Shown here piece after piece: positions 25,610-33,531 of a stretch of 64,000 nt of DNA. Within the stretch, counting starts at the first letter, position 1; each line of letters opens with the position of its first letter. A program made the position numbers and the translations under genes. Location: contig JACRMR010000007.1 of assembly GCA_016214895.1 (NCBI GenBank), forward strand, positions 1-64,000. Reading direction: 5' to 3'. This DNA comes from a candidate division KSB1 bacterium. GTDB taxonomy: Bacteria; Electryoneota; RPQS01. Below the pieces are notes generated by a model that worked only from the letters and a program-made list of their open reading frames with translations, searched no databases and had not been told where the DNA came from.

Positions 25610-27691
25610 GTGGCGGTAACGACGACCGACAAACTGCGCAACGTAGGGTTATTTGGGCACGGGCATTCGGGTAAAACGATGCTTTCCGAAGCGATGATGT
25701 TCGCGATGGGCGTGACCACCCGACTGGGGAAGATTGACGACGGGTCCACGCTTTCGGATTACTCGAAGCAGGAACAGGAGCGGCAGATTTCGATCGCATC
25801 GACGTTGCTGCGCGGGGGGTACAAGGACCACATCATTAATGTATTGGACACGCCGGGCTTTTCTGATTTTATCGGAGAAGTAGTGTCGGCGTTGCGCGCG
25901 GTGGATATTGCCTTACTTGCCGTGGATGGCTCGACGGGCCACGACATAGGGCATTCGCGGGTCTTCGAGTTGGCGCAGGAGCTGGGGCTTCCGCGCCTCT
26001 TTTTCGTAACGAAGCTTGATCGCGAGCATGTGAAGTGGGAGGGGACGATCGACGGCTTGCGCGAGGAGTTCGGGACACACGTACAAGTGATTGACTTCCC
26101 GGTGAATGCCGGGTTGGGATTCACGACGATCGGCAGCGCGCTGACGATGAAGCAATGCACGTATGCGACGGACGGTTCGGGCAAGGTCTCGGTCACCGAT
26201 TTGAGCGGTCCGGCCAAGGAGAAAGCCGAGGAGCTGCGAGCGCAGTTGATTGAGCAGGCGGCGGAATCCGACGACGAGTTGCTGAACAAGTTTTTCGAGC
26301 ATGGCACGCTTTCGGACGACGACCTGGACAAGGGGATCCGGCTGGGGTTCGCGCGCGGTACGCTGTTCCCGGTGCTGTGCGGCGCGGGGTCGGCGAACAT
26401 CGGGACTTCGCGATTGCTGGATTTCCTGGTGTCTCACGGGCCCTCGCCGTTGAACCGGGGCGGTGTTAAGGCGCAGGCGGGCGACAAGGAGATCGAGATT
26501 CGTTCGAGTACTGAGGATCCGATGTCCGGGCTGGTGTTCAAGACCACGGCGGAGGCGCATGTCGGCGAATTGTCGTTCATCCGCATGTTCTCCGGTCAGA
26601 CGCAGCCGGGAGCGGAGCTGCAGAATCCGAATACGGGCAAGGGCGAGAAGATCGGCCAGATCTTTTACATATGCGGCAAGAACCGGATTCCGGCGGAGAA
26701 GTTCATCGCGGGCGATTTGGGTGCGATGGTGAAGTTGAAGGCGACGCGGACGGGCGACACGCTGTGCGACAAGAATCGCAACGTGCAATACCCGGCGATC
26801 GCCTTTCCGTCGCCGGTGCTCGAAAACGCGATTGTTCCGAAGACCAAGGGGGACGAGGACAAGATTGCCAGCGGTCTGAATCTGCTGCACGCCGAAGACC
26901 CGAGTTTCACTTTGGTTCAGGATGCGGAGTTGGGTCAGATGGTGTTGCGGGGGCAGGGCGACTTGCATTTGCTGAATATCCTGGCCCGGCTGCACGAGCG
27001 GTATCATGTGGACGCCGAGCTGATTGAGCCCCGCGTGCCGTATCGTGAGACGATTCGCGGCAGCGCGGACGCGGAAGGGAAGCACAAGAAGCAGTCGGGC
27101 GGTCGCGGCCAGTTCGGAGTGGTTTTCTTGAAGCTGGAGCCCAAGCCGCGCGGGCAGGGTTACGAGTTCGTGGACGCGATTGTGGGCGGCGCGATTCCCG
27201 GCAAATTTGTTCCGGCGGTTGACAAGGGGATTCAGGATACGATCGGGCGCGGCGTCATCGCGGGTTACCCGGTGGTTGACGTGCGGGTGACGGCCTTCGA
27301 CGGCAAGTACCACGACGTGGACTCGTCGGAGATGGCGTTCAAGATCGCGGGCAGGCTCGGGTTCCGTGAAGCCTTCAAGAAGTGCAAGCCGATTTTGCTG
27401 GAGCCGATCTTTGAACTGACGGTGAAGGTTCCGGAAGAGTTCATGGGCGATGTGATGGGCGACTTGTCGAGTCGTCGTGGCAAGATTCAAGGCATGGAGG
27501 GCGAGGGCCGCTATCAGGTGATCCGGGCCCGCGTGCCGCAGAAGGAGCTGTACCGGTATTCGACGGCGCTGCGCTCGATGACACAGGGGCGGGGGATGGC
27601 GACGCAGCAATTCGATCACTATGAAGAGGTGCCGCCGGAGATTCAGCAGAAGCTGGTGGCGGAGTACGTCGAGGAAAAGGAAGAGGAGTAA
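25610..27691 (+). CDS. Elongation factor G paralogue (EF-G2 type)
   Basis: 693 residues with all EF-G domains. The P-loop is GHGHSGKT (residues 16-23) instead of the AHIDAGKT of canonical FusA, which marks the second EF-G class (EF-G2). DTPGFSDF and TKLDRE are switch II and the specificity loop. Domain IV carries GGRGQFGVVFLKLEP, and the C-terminal domain is complete with GEGRYQVIRARVP. Some EF-G2 proteins cannot replace the translocase; the exact role is unsettled. It starts at GTG with a near-perfect AAGGAGG and is followed 6 bases later by the HIT gene. Confidence 0.92.
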   Translation: MAVTTTDKLRNVGLFGHGHSGKTMLSEAMMFAMGVTTRLGKIDDGSTLSDYSKQEQERQISIASTLLRGGYKDHIINVLDTPGFSDFIGEVVSALRAVDIALLAVDGSTGHDIGHSRVFELAQELGLPRLFFVTKLDREHVKWEGTIDGLREEFGTHVQVIDFPVNAGLGFTTIGSALTMKQCTYATDGSGKVSVTDLSGPAKEKAEELRAQLIEQAAESDDELLNKFFEHGTLSDDDLDKGIRLGFARGTLFPVLCGAGSANIGTSRLLDFLVSHGPSPLNRGGVKAQAGDKEIEIRSSTEDPMSGLVFKTTAEAHVGELSFIRMFSGQTQPGAELQNPNTGKGEKIGQIFYICGKNRIPAEKFIAGDLGAMVKLKATRTGDTLCDKNRNVQYPAIAFPSPVLENAIVPKTKGDEDKIASGLNLLHAEDPSFTLVQDAELGQMVLRGQGDLHLLNILARLHERYHVDAELIEPRVPYRETIRGSADAEGKHKKQSGGRGQFGVVFLKLEPKPRGQGYEFVDAIVGGAIPGKFVPAVDKGIQDTIGRGVIAGYPVVDVRVTAFDGKYHDVDSSEMAFKIAGRLGFREAFKKCKPILLEPIFELTVKVPEEFMGDVMGDLSSRRGKIQGMEGEGRYQVIRARVPQKELYRYSTALRSMTQGRGMATQQFDHYEEVPPEIQQKLVAEYVEEKEEE

Positions 27692-27697
27692 CTGCGT

Positions 27698-28204
27698 GTG
27701 GATCGTCTTTGGGCGCCGTGGCGGATGGAGTATATTCTGTCCACGGTGAAGCAGCCCGACGCCAGCGAGTGTATCTTTTGCCGGATGATCGGGGAGCGGC
27801 GGGATGCGGAGAATCTCATCTTACATCGCGGTCAGCACGCGCTCGTTGTGATGAACCTGTTTCCGTACAACAGCGGGCATTTGATGGTGGTTCCGTTGCG
27901 GCATACGGCGGAGTTCAGTTCACTGGGTCCGGCCGAGCATCTGGAATTGATGGAACTGATGACGCTGGGACAGAGGGCGCTGGGCCGGGTTTACGGTCCG
28001 CATGGGTACAACATCGGCATGAACATCGGCCGGGCGGCGGGCGCGGGCATCGTGGATCACTTGCACTATCATATTGTCCCGCGCTGGAACGGCGACACGA
28101 ATTTCATGTCGGCGGTGGCGACGACCAAAGTCATGTCCGAGAGTTTGCCGGAAACGTGGCAGCGGCTCAAGTCGAGCCTGGCGGAGTTGCTGGGAACTCG
28201 GTAG
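27698..28204 (+). CDS. HIT-family nucleotide hydrolase/phosphorylase
   Basis: 168 residues, GTG start. It opens with RLWAPWRMEYI and a CIFCRM motif, typical of the Ap4A phosphorylase-like branch, and ends with the histidine triad DHLHYHIVPRW near residue 120. Members cleave dinucleoside polyphosphates or nucleotide phosphoramidates in the cytoplasm. It follows EF-G2 at 6 bases and is probably co-transcribed with it. Confidence 0.92.
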   Translation: MDRLWAPWRMEYILSTVKQPDASECIFCRMIGERRDAENLILHRGQHALVVMNLFPYNSGHLMVVPLRHTAEFSSLGPAEHLELMELMTLGQRALGRVYGPHGYNIGMNIGRAAGAGIVDHLHYHIVPRWNGDTNFMSAVATTKVMSESLPETWQRLKSSLAELLGTR

Positions 28205-28378
28205 TTCAACAACCCCGCAGAGAATGGCTGTTGAATCCGGCAACGTGGGTTCAGCCCGTTGTTCCTGTCGATCTGTCAAGGGGCTAAAGCCGCCTTGCCT
28301 CGCCGAATCGGGCCGCTAACGCTGGTTCCAGATAGGTCCTGCTTGATCATTGGGTTCGGGAATGCTAACGCGACATCC
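28205..28378. other. Spacer with an imperfect hairpin
   Basis: The spacer after the HIT gene contains CAAGGGGCT-AA-AGCCGCCTTG at about 28277-28298, an imperfect palindrome resembling a dispersed intergenic repeat. No T-run follows it, so termination is doubtful. Confidence 0.35.
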
Positions 28379-28906
28379 ATGAACGTGGGCTACGGCGAAT
28401 TGACGATTCACATTGGCCCGGCGACCGATTTGGCGACCGAGGCGATCGTGAGTCCGGTGAACGCGGAGATGGTTCCGTCGGCCGGGGTCGGTCAGCTGAT
28501 CGTGGCGGCGGCGGGTCTGGACGTTCGGCGCGAGCTGAGCGCGCTGACCCCGACGGTCGTCGGGCGGGTCGTGAAGACCTCGGCGGGCGCGCTGCCGAGT
28601 AAGCTCATCTTGCACGCGGTGACGATGAGCCTGGCGGAGTCCGTGACCCAAGATAACTTTGAGACGGCGTTACGGACCGTGATGTCCACGTGTCGCTCGA
28701 ATTCGATCCAGTCGGTGGGAATCCCGGTATGCGAAATGGCGCCGAAAACGACTCCGGCGCAGGTGGTGATGAATTATGCTCTTGGGCTTGCATTCAAGAG
28801 TTTGAAGGGGGCGCGCGTGCCCAAGCGGATCGTGTTTGCCGTCCCCTCACAACAACTCTGCGACCAGTTTACGAAGGCGGCAAAGTCGATGTTGCTGCTG
28901 GCGTAG
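28379..28906 (+). CDS. Short macro-domain-like protein
   Basis: About 175 residues. The segment DLATEAIVSPVNAEMVPSAG, followed by VGQLIVAAAG and SKLILHAVTMS, follows the macro-domain plan (an Asp/Asn-bearing first loop, a Gly-rich substrate loop, then I-x-H-A-V), a fold that binds ADP-ribose and related molecules. The catalytic Asn is replaced within 'SPVNAEM' and the Gly loop is short, so the activity is uncertain. It is not fused to anything. The ATG at 28379 lacks a clear ribosome-binding site; the frame is open for 40 more codons upstream, so the start is tentative. Confidence 0.65.
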   Translation: MNVGYGELTIHIGPATDLATEAIVSPVNAEMVPSAGVGQLIVAAAGLDVRRELSALTPTVVGRVVKTSAGALPSKLILHAVTMSLAESVTQDNFETALRTVMSTCRSNSIQSVGIPVCEMAPKTTPAQVVMNYALGLAFKSLKGARVPKRIVFAVPSQQLCDQFTKAAKSMLLLA

Positions 28907-28949
28907 TCGGACGAATTCCTTCCTCTATTCATTTCCGTGAAGACAGCAC

Positions 28950-29705
28950 ATGGGTTACTCTCAATTAGCGGGTGTTGACCGCTTTGGAGCCACTCGCCGA
29001 CTCGACACCTGGTGGTTGAGTCCGGCGCTGATGGCGGCGGCATTTGTGGCGTTCGTAATTTACGCGACGTGGGCGGCATTTCAACCGGTTGAGTATTCTC
29101 GATTCGGGCCGTACCTGTCGCCGTTTTACTCTCCGGACCTGACGCAGTGGATTCCGTGGTTTACCTGGTCCCCGGCCTTGTTAATTGTGTGGTTGCCGGC
29201 AGGGTTCCGGTTGACCTGTTATTATGGTCGGAAAGCCTACTATCGGTCGATCACGCTGAACCCGACGGCGTGCGCGGTGGGCGAGGGGAAGCTGGCCTAT
29301 AAGGGGGAGACCGCACTGCCGTGGATTCTGAACAATCTGCATCGCTATTTTCTTTATCTGGTGCTGATTCTCGTGGTGTTTCATTGGCTGCACCTGTTTC
29401 ATGCGTTCGTGTTTGACGAGCATTTCGGGATGGCGCTGGGGTCGCTCGTGATCACGGCGGACACGGTGTTCTTGACGCTGTACGTGTTCAGTTGCCATTC
29501 GCTGCGGCACATGGTGGGGGGGAAGCTGGACTGTTTTTCGTGCGCGGCGAGCGGCTTGACGCGTCACGCGACGTGGAAGCAGGTGAGCGCGCTCAACATT
29601 TATCACAATGTATTCTTCTGGTGCAGTCTGTTTACCGTCGGGTTTGCCGATCTCTACGTACGGATGTGCGCGATGGGCTGCTGGACAGATGTGAGGTTCT
29701 TCTGA
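28950..29705 (+). CDS. sdhC: Succinate dehydrogenase cytochrome b membrane subunit
   Basis: 251 residues with about five hydrophobic segments. Histidines suited to heme ligation occur in NNLHRYFLYLV, VFHWLHLFHAF and FSCHSLRHMVGGK. The protein matches the single large membrane-subunit type found with SdhA/SdhB in Actinobacteria and related groups, anchoring the enzyme and passing electrons to quinone. A C-x-x-C (LDCFSC) follows the last His motif. Its stop overlaps the sdhA start (TGATG), so it is the first gene of a three-gene operon. Confidence 0.85.
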   Translation: MGYSQLAGVDRFGATRRLDTWWLSPALMAAAFVAFVIYATWAAFQPVEYSRFGPYLSPFYSPDLTQWIPWFTWSPALLIVWLPAGFRLTCYYGRKAYYRSITLNPTACAVGEGKLAYKGETALPWILNNLHRYFLYLVLILVVFHWLHLFHAFVFDEHFGMALGSLVITADTVFLTLYVFSCHSLRHMVGGKLDCFSCAASGLTRHATWKQVSALNIYHNVFFWCSLFTVGFADLYVRMCAMGCWTDVRFF

Positions 29706-31510
29706 TGGCAGACTACACACCACATCAGTTTGACGTGCTCGTGATCGGCGCGGGCGGTGCCGGGTTGCGGGCGGCGATTGAAGCGGCGGCGCTGGGCGCG
29801 AAGACGGCGATCGTGATGAAGTCGCTGCTGGGCAAGGCACATACGGTAATGGCCGAGGGCGGTGCGGCGGCGGCGATGCGCAATGCCGACCCGCGTGACT
29901 CGTGGCAGACGCACTTTCGCGACACGATGAAGGGTGGGAAGCTGTTGAATCAGTGGCGGATGGCGCAGCTGCATGCGCAGGAAGCCCCGGATCGCATTTG
30001 GGAATTGGAAGAGTGGGGCGCGGTGTTTGATCGCACGACAGACGGTCTGATCATGCAGCGGAATTTCGGGGGTCACACCTATCCGCGACTGGCGCACGTG
30101 GGCGACCGGACGGGGCTGGAGATCATCCGCACGCTGCAGGACAAGCTGATTCATATGCCGGTGGACGTCTTCATGGAGACGACGGTCACGCACTTGTTCA
30201 AGACGGGCGATACGATTGGCGGCGCGCTGACCTATCGACGCGAAGACGGTTCGTTTCAGCTGTTTAATGCGAAGGCCGTGATTCTGGCGACCGGGGGCAT
30301 CGGCAAGTCGTTCAAGATCACGTCGAATTCGTGGGAATATTCAGGTGACGGCCAGGCGTTGGCGTGGAGCGTCGGCGCGGACTTGATGGACATGGAGTTC
30401 TTGCAGTTTCATCCGACGGGCATGGTCTGGCCGCTCTCGGTGCGGGGGACGCTGATTACCGAGGGCGTGCGGGGCGAGGGCGGAGTGTTGCGGAACAGTA
30501 CCGGCGAGCGTTTCATGTTCAGCTACATTCCTGAGGCCTTCAAGAATGACGTGGCTTCTACGGAGCAGGAAGCGAATCAGTGGGTGCAGGAAGTGATCGC
30601 CGGGAAGCAGGCGACGGTGCGGCGTCCGCCGGAGCTATTGACGCGGGACGTGGTGGCGCGGGCGATCAATTCCGAAGTTCGCGCGGGTCGCGGCAGCCCG
30701 CACGGCGGCGTGTTTTTGGATATTGCGACGCGCCGGACGGCGGACGAGATCAAGCGCAAACTGCCGTCGATGTATCATCAGTTCAAGAAGTTGGCGAATG
30801 TGGATATTACGAAGGAGCCGATGGAAGTCGGACCGACGTGTCACTATGCGATGGGCGGTGTGCGCGTGGACGGTGAGACCGAGATGAGTTCGGTGAAGGG
30901 TTTGTTTGCCGCCGGTGAGGTCGCGGCCGGTCTGCACGGTGCGAATCGGCTGGGGGGGAATTCGCTTTCCGATTTGCTGGTGTTTGGCCGCCGGGCGGGC
31001 GCGGGCGCGGCGGACTATGTTAAGCAGGCCTCGGCGGTCAAGGCCGACGCTTCCGCGGTCGATCGCGCGCTGGCGGAGAACCTTGCTTGTTTTGAACGGA
31101 AAGGCGGCGAGAATCCGTATGCGGTGCACCGCGAGCTTCAGGAAATGATGCAGACGTATGTCGGGATCATTCGTACGGACGCGGATCTGCGGCATGCGTT
31201 GGCGGAGCTTGACAAGTTTGAGCCGCGCGTGAAGCAGCTCTCGGTGACCGGTTCGCGGGCGTACAATCCGGGCTGGCATTTGGCCATGGACCTGCGCAGT
31301 ATGCTGACGTGTTCGCGGGCGTTGACGTTGGCGGCGTTGGAGCGTTGCGAGAGTCGCGGCGGGCACACGCGATCCGACTTTCCTGATTACGATAAGGAAT
31401 GGGCCAAGGTGAATCAGGTGGTCAAGAATGAAAACGGAGTCATGAAGCTGGAGCGGGTGGTTCGACCGCCGATTCCCGATGAGCTGAAGCAACTGGTGGA
31501 GGAGGCCTGA
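29705..31510 (+). CDS. sdhA: Succinate dehydrogenase flavoprotein subunit
   Basis: 601 residues. The FAD-binding N-terminus is VLVIGAGGAGLRAAIEAA. KSLLGKAHTVMAEGGAAAA supplies the flavin-linked His. HPTGMVWP, TEGVRGEGGVL and PHGGVFLDI are the active-site segments, and TCHYAMGGVRVD and GANRLGGNSLSDL close the domain. It oxidises succinate to fumarate at the inner membrane. The ATG at 29705 was chosen because it overlaps the sdhC stop and the FAD motif starts 10 residues later; an upstream extension would be out of keeping with the family. Confidence 0.96.
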   Translation: MADYTPHQFDVLVIGAGGAGLRAAIEAAALGAKTAIVMKSLLGKAHTVMAEGGAAAAMRNADPRDSWQTHFRDTMKGGKLLNQWRMAQLHAQEAPDRIWELEEWGAVFDRTTDGLIMQRNFGGHTYPRLAHVGDRTGLEIIRTLQDKLIHMPVDVFMETTVTHLFKTGDTIGGALTYRREDGSFQLFNAKAVILATGGIGKSFKITSNSWEYSGDGQALAWSVGADLMDMEFLQFHPTGMVWPLSVRGTLITEGVRGEGGVLRNSTGERFMFSYIPEAFKNDVASTEQEANQWVQEVIAGKQATVRRPPELLTRDVVARAINSEVRAGRGSPHGGVFLDIATRRTADEIKRKLPSMYHQFKKLANVDITKEPMEVGPTCHYAMGGVRVDGETEMSSVKGLFAAGEVAAGLHGANRLGGNSLSDLLVFGRRAGAGAADYVKQASAVKADASAVDRALAENLACFERKGGENPYAVHRELQEMMQTYVGIIRTDADLRHALAELDKFEPRVKQLSVTGSRAYNPGWHLAMDLRSMLTCSRALTLAALERCESRGGHTRSDFPDYDKEWAKVNQVVKNENGVMKLERVVRPPIPDELKQLVEEA

Positions 31511-31512
31511 GC

Positions 31513-32256
31513 ATGGGTAACATCGTGCAGATGAAGGTTTATCGCGGCGACAAGAGTGGCGGGTCACTGCGAGACTATTCGCTCGAGATTGACGAAGGCA
31601 TGGTGGTCCTCGATGTGGTGCATAAGATTCAGGCGGAGCATTCACCGGACCTGGCCTGTCGCTGGAATTGCAAGGCGGGGAAGTGTGGTTCGTGTTCGGC
31701 GGAGATCAACGGCAAGCCGTCGCTGATGTGCATGACGCGGATGGATTCACTGCCGCAGGACCGGCCGATTACGGTGGAACCGATCCGCACATTCCCGATG
31801 ATCCGCGATCTGGTGACGGACGTGTCGTGGAATTACGAAGTCAACAAGCGGATCCCCGCGTTCACGCCGAAGCCGAAGAATCCGGATGGCACGTGGCGCA
31901 TGTACCAGTATGAAGCGGATCGCGTGCAGGAGTTTCGCAAGTGCATCGAGTGCTACCTGTGTCAGAATACGTGCCACGTATTGCGGAATCACGATAAGCA
32001 CGACGAGTTTTTCGGGCCGCGGTTCATGGTGCGGCTGGCGATGCTCGAGATGCACCCGCTGGACGCGGCGGACCGCTTGAAGTTGGTGAAGGAGGCGGCC
32101 GGCGTGGGCTTCTGCAACATTACGAAGTGCTGCACGGAAGTGTGTCCCGAGGAGATTCACATCACGGACAACGCGATCATTCCGTTGAAGGAACGCGTGG
32201 CGGATGAGTTCTACGATCCGATTCGGCGGCTGTTCCGGGTGTTTGCGGGGAAGTAG
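31513..32256 (+). CDS. sdhB: Succinate dehydrogenase iron-sulfur subunit
   Basis: 247 residues. The plant-type [2Fe-2S] ligands are in CRWNCKAGKCGSC followed by SLMC. The C-terminal bacterial ferredoxin-like part has CIECYLCQNTC and CNITKCCTEVCPEEI for the [4Fe-4S] and [3Fe-4S] clusters. It carries electrons from SdhA to the membrane subunit. It begins two bases after sdhA. The copies of the REP-like repeat start just past its stop. Confidence 0.95.
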   Translation: MGNIVQMKVYRGDKSGGSLRDYSLEIDEGMVVLDVVHKIQAEHSPDLACRWNCKAGKCGSCSAEINGKPSLMCMTRMDSLPQDRPITVEPIRTFPMIRDLVTDVSWNYEVNKRIPAFTPKPKNPDGTWRMYQYEADRVQEFRKCIECYLCQNTCHVLRNHDKHDEFFGPRFMVRLAMLEMHPLDAADRLKLVKEAAGVGFCNITKCCTEVCPEEIHITDNAIIPLKERVADEFYDPIRRLFRVFAGK

Positions 32257-32262
32257 CGAGTT

Positions 32263-32400
32263 CGCCGAGCAGGGGTTCCTTCTGGATTCCTCGCCGAGCA
32301 GGGATTCAATTTGTTCCTCTTCGCCGAGCAGGGATTCCTTCCCTGCCGGAATTGCAACTTGCCTTCGTCGCCGAGCAGGGATTCCTTCCCTGCCGGAATT
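32263..32400 (+). repeat. REP-like palindromic repeats, left group (four copies)
   Basis: Four copies of a CGCCGAGCAGGG unit start at 32263, 32292, 32322 and 32369. The last two are full length and end in CCTGCCGGAATT. A full copy folds as CCG(A)GCAGGGA-TTCCT-TCCCTGCCGG: a 10-pair stem with one bulged A, the shape of classical REP elements. Copies one and two are truncated. All point the same way and lie just upstream of the RAYT gene. Confidence 0.85.
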
Positions 32401-32421
32401 GGTGAACCCTGAGCAAATTGA

Positions 32422-32910
32422 ATGCGAAGACGCCACAGTCAACTCGGCTTCGCCGGAAGCATTCACTTCATTACGACGGTTACCGAAGTTCGCGGTTCTG
32501 TATTCGTAGAATCGAGCGAATGCAAGAAGATACTTGAATCATTTGAGGTCTTTCGAAATAAGTTCGAGCTTGTGTGCTGCGGCTATGTGTTGATGCCTGA
32601 CCACTTACACGCCGTCTTGGTACAACCTAACGACGGCTCGCATGTTTCCGATGCAATCGGCGGTTTCAAGCGAGCCACATCTCTGAAATGCAAGCCAGCC
32701 CGTTATCCGGACACGCCGTTGTGGCGGGACAATTTCGATGATGTGCCGGTCCCGGGAGTAGAGGCGGCGAAAACGAAATTGCGGTATATGCTGGCCAACC
32801 CGGTGCGCGCGGGGCTTGTGGAGCGGCCGGAGGAATACGAATGGTCAAGTGCGCCGGAGTATTACGGGGGGAAGTCAGGCATTGTGACCGTTACTATACT
32901 GTCGCAGTGA
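32422..32910 (+). CDS. REP-associated tyrosine transposase (RAYT, Y1/HUH family)
   Basis: 162 residues of the Transposase_17/Y1 type. It opens with SIHFITTVTEVRGS. The HUH metal motif is MPDHLHAVLVQP (about residues 55-66), and the candidate nucleophilic Tyr lies in KLRYMLANPVRAGLV, the sequence typical of RAYT proteins, with YEWSSAPEYY near the end. RAYTs nick and join single-stranded DNA at REP hairpins. Inverted groups of a REP-like palindrome flank it on both sides, which supports the assignment. G+C is lower than in the flanking sdhB gene. Confidence 0.9.
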   Translation: MRRRHSQLGFAGSIHFITTVTEVRGSVFVESSECKKILESFEVFRNKFELVCCGYVLMPDHLHAVLVQPNDGSHVSDAIGGFKRATSLKCKPARYPDTPLWRDNFDDVPVPGVEAAKTKLRYMLANPVRAGLVERPEEYEWSSAPEYYGGKSGIVTVTILSQ

Positions 32911-32917
32911 ATCACAC

Positions 32918-33079
32918 ATTCCGGCAGGGAAGGAATCCCTGCTCGGCGACGCTCAAGAACACAGTCCCTGCACGGCGGAAGCGCGAGGACGCCAGCGCAT
33001 AGTGTCGTAGCGAATCACACATTCCGGCAGGGAAGGAATCCCTGCTCGGCGACGGTCAAAATAGTCCCTGCTCGGCGGA
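32918..33079 (-). repeat. REP-like palindromic repeats, right group, tandemly duplicated
   Basis: Two full copies in the opposite orientation to the left group (32921-32948 and about 33024-33051), each followed by a partial copy (about 32964-32979 and 33064-33079). The full-plus-partial doublet repeats with a period of 103 bases, starting at about 32901 and 33004, so the unit has been duplicated in tandem. The array ends within the leader of the YjbQ gene. Confidence 0.85.
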
Positions 33080-33085
33080 AAGTAG

Positions 33086-33496
33086 ATGAAATTCCATACC
33101 GAATACCTTACGTTCAAGACGAAGCAGCGCGAGGAGTTCGTGAATATTTCTCGCGACGTGGAGTCGGCGGTCACGAAGTCAGGGATTAAGGACGGAATGG
33201 TGCTGGTGTCGGCGATGCACATCACGGCGGCGGTGTATGTGAACGATGCGGAGGACGGGCTGATCGAGGATATTAAGGAGTGGTTGCGCGGATTGGCTCC
33301 GGATCAGAACTACCGGCATCACCGCACGGGCGAGGATAACGGTCAGGCGCATCTGAAGAATTTGATCCTGCATCATCAGGTCATCGTGCCCGTTACGAAT
33401 GGGCGACTGGATTTTGGTCCGTGGCAGCAGATCTATTATGCGGAGTTTGACGGTCAGCGCAATAAGCGGGTGATTATCAAGGTGATGGGGGAGTGA
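33086..33496 (+). CDS. YjbQ/UPF0047 family protein
   Basis: 136 residues covering the whole UPF0047 (YjbQ) family: [20 protein letters not shown], then [18 protein letters not shown] and [18 protein letters not shown]. His residues and the acidic DNGQAH loop form the conserved site. Members have weak thiamine-phosphate synthase activity in vitro, and the physiological role is unclear. It begins 7 bases after the last partial REP copy; the GGAAAGTAG just before its ATG overlaps that repeat. It may head the run leading to the Rieske gene. Confidence 0.92.
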   Translation: MKFHTEYLTFKTKQREEFVNISRDVESAVTKSGIKDGMVLVSAMHITAAVYVNDAEDGLIEDIKEWLRGLAPDQNYRHHRTGEDNGQAHLKNLILHHQVIVPVTNGRLDFGPWQQIYYAEFDGQRNKRVIIKVMGE

Positions 33497-33501
33497 AGAG
33501 A

Positions 33502-33531
33502 AGTATGAAACATGAAGTATGAATGATGAAG
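33502..33531. repeat. Short 7-base tandem repeat (GTATGAA type)
   Basis: Four to five imperfect units of GTATGAA (GTATGAA, ACATGAA, GTATGAA, TGATGAA) lie directly upstream of and into the first codons of the YpdA-like gene. The same unit recurs in the tRNA spacer at 56814-56912. Confidence 0.7.

Noticed and set aside
25913-27619. Long minus-strand open frame (568 codons) opposite the EF-G2 gene
   Set aside because: It is the antisense shadow of a highly conserved gene in high-G+C DNA; its translation is rich in Arg, Leu and His without any domain pattern.
32263-33079. Repeats around the RAYT gene considered as a CRISPR array
   Set aside because: Repeat spacing is irregular, the units are palindromic and inverted across the gene, and there are no spacers of uniform size or cas genes.
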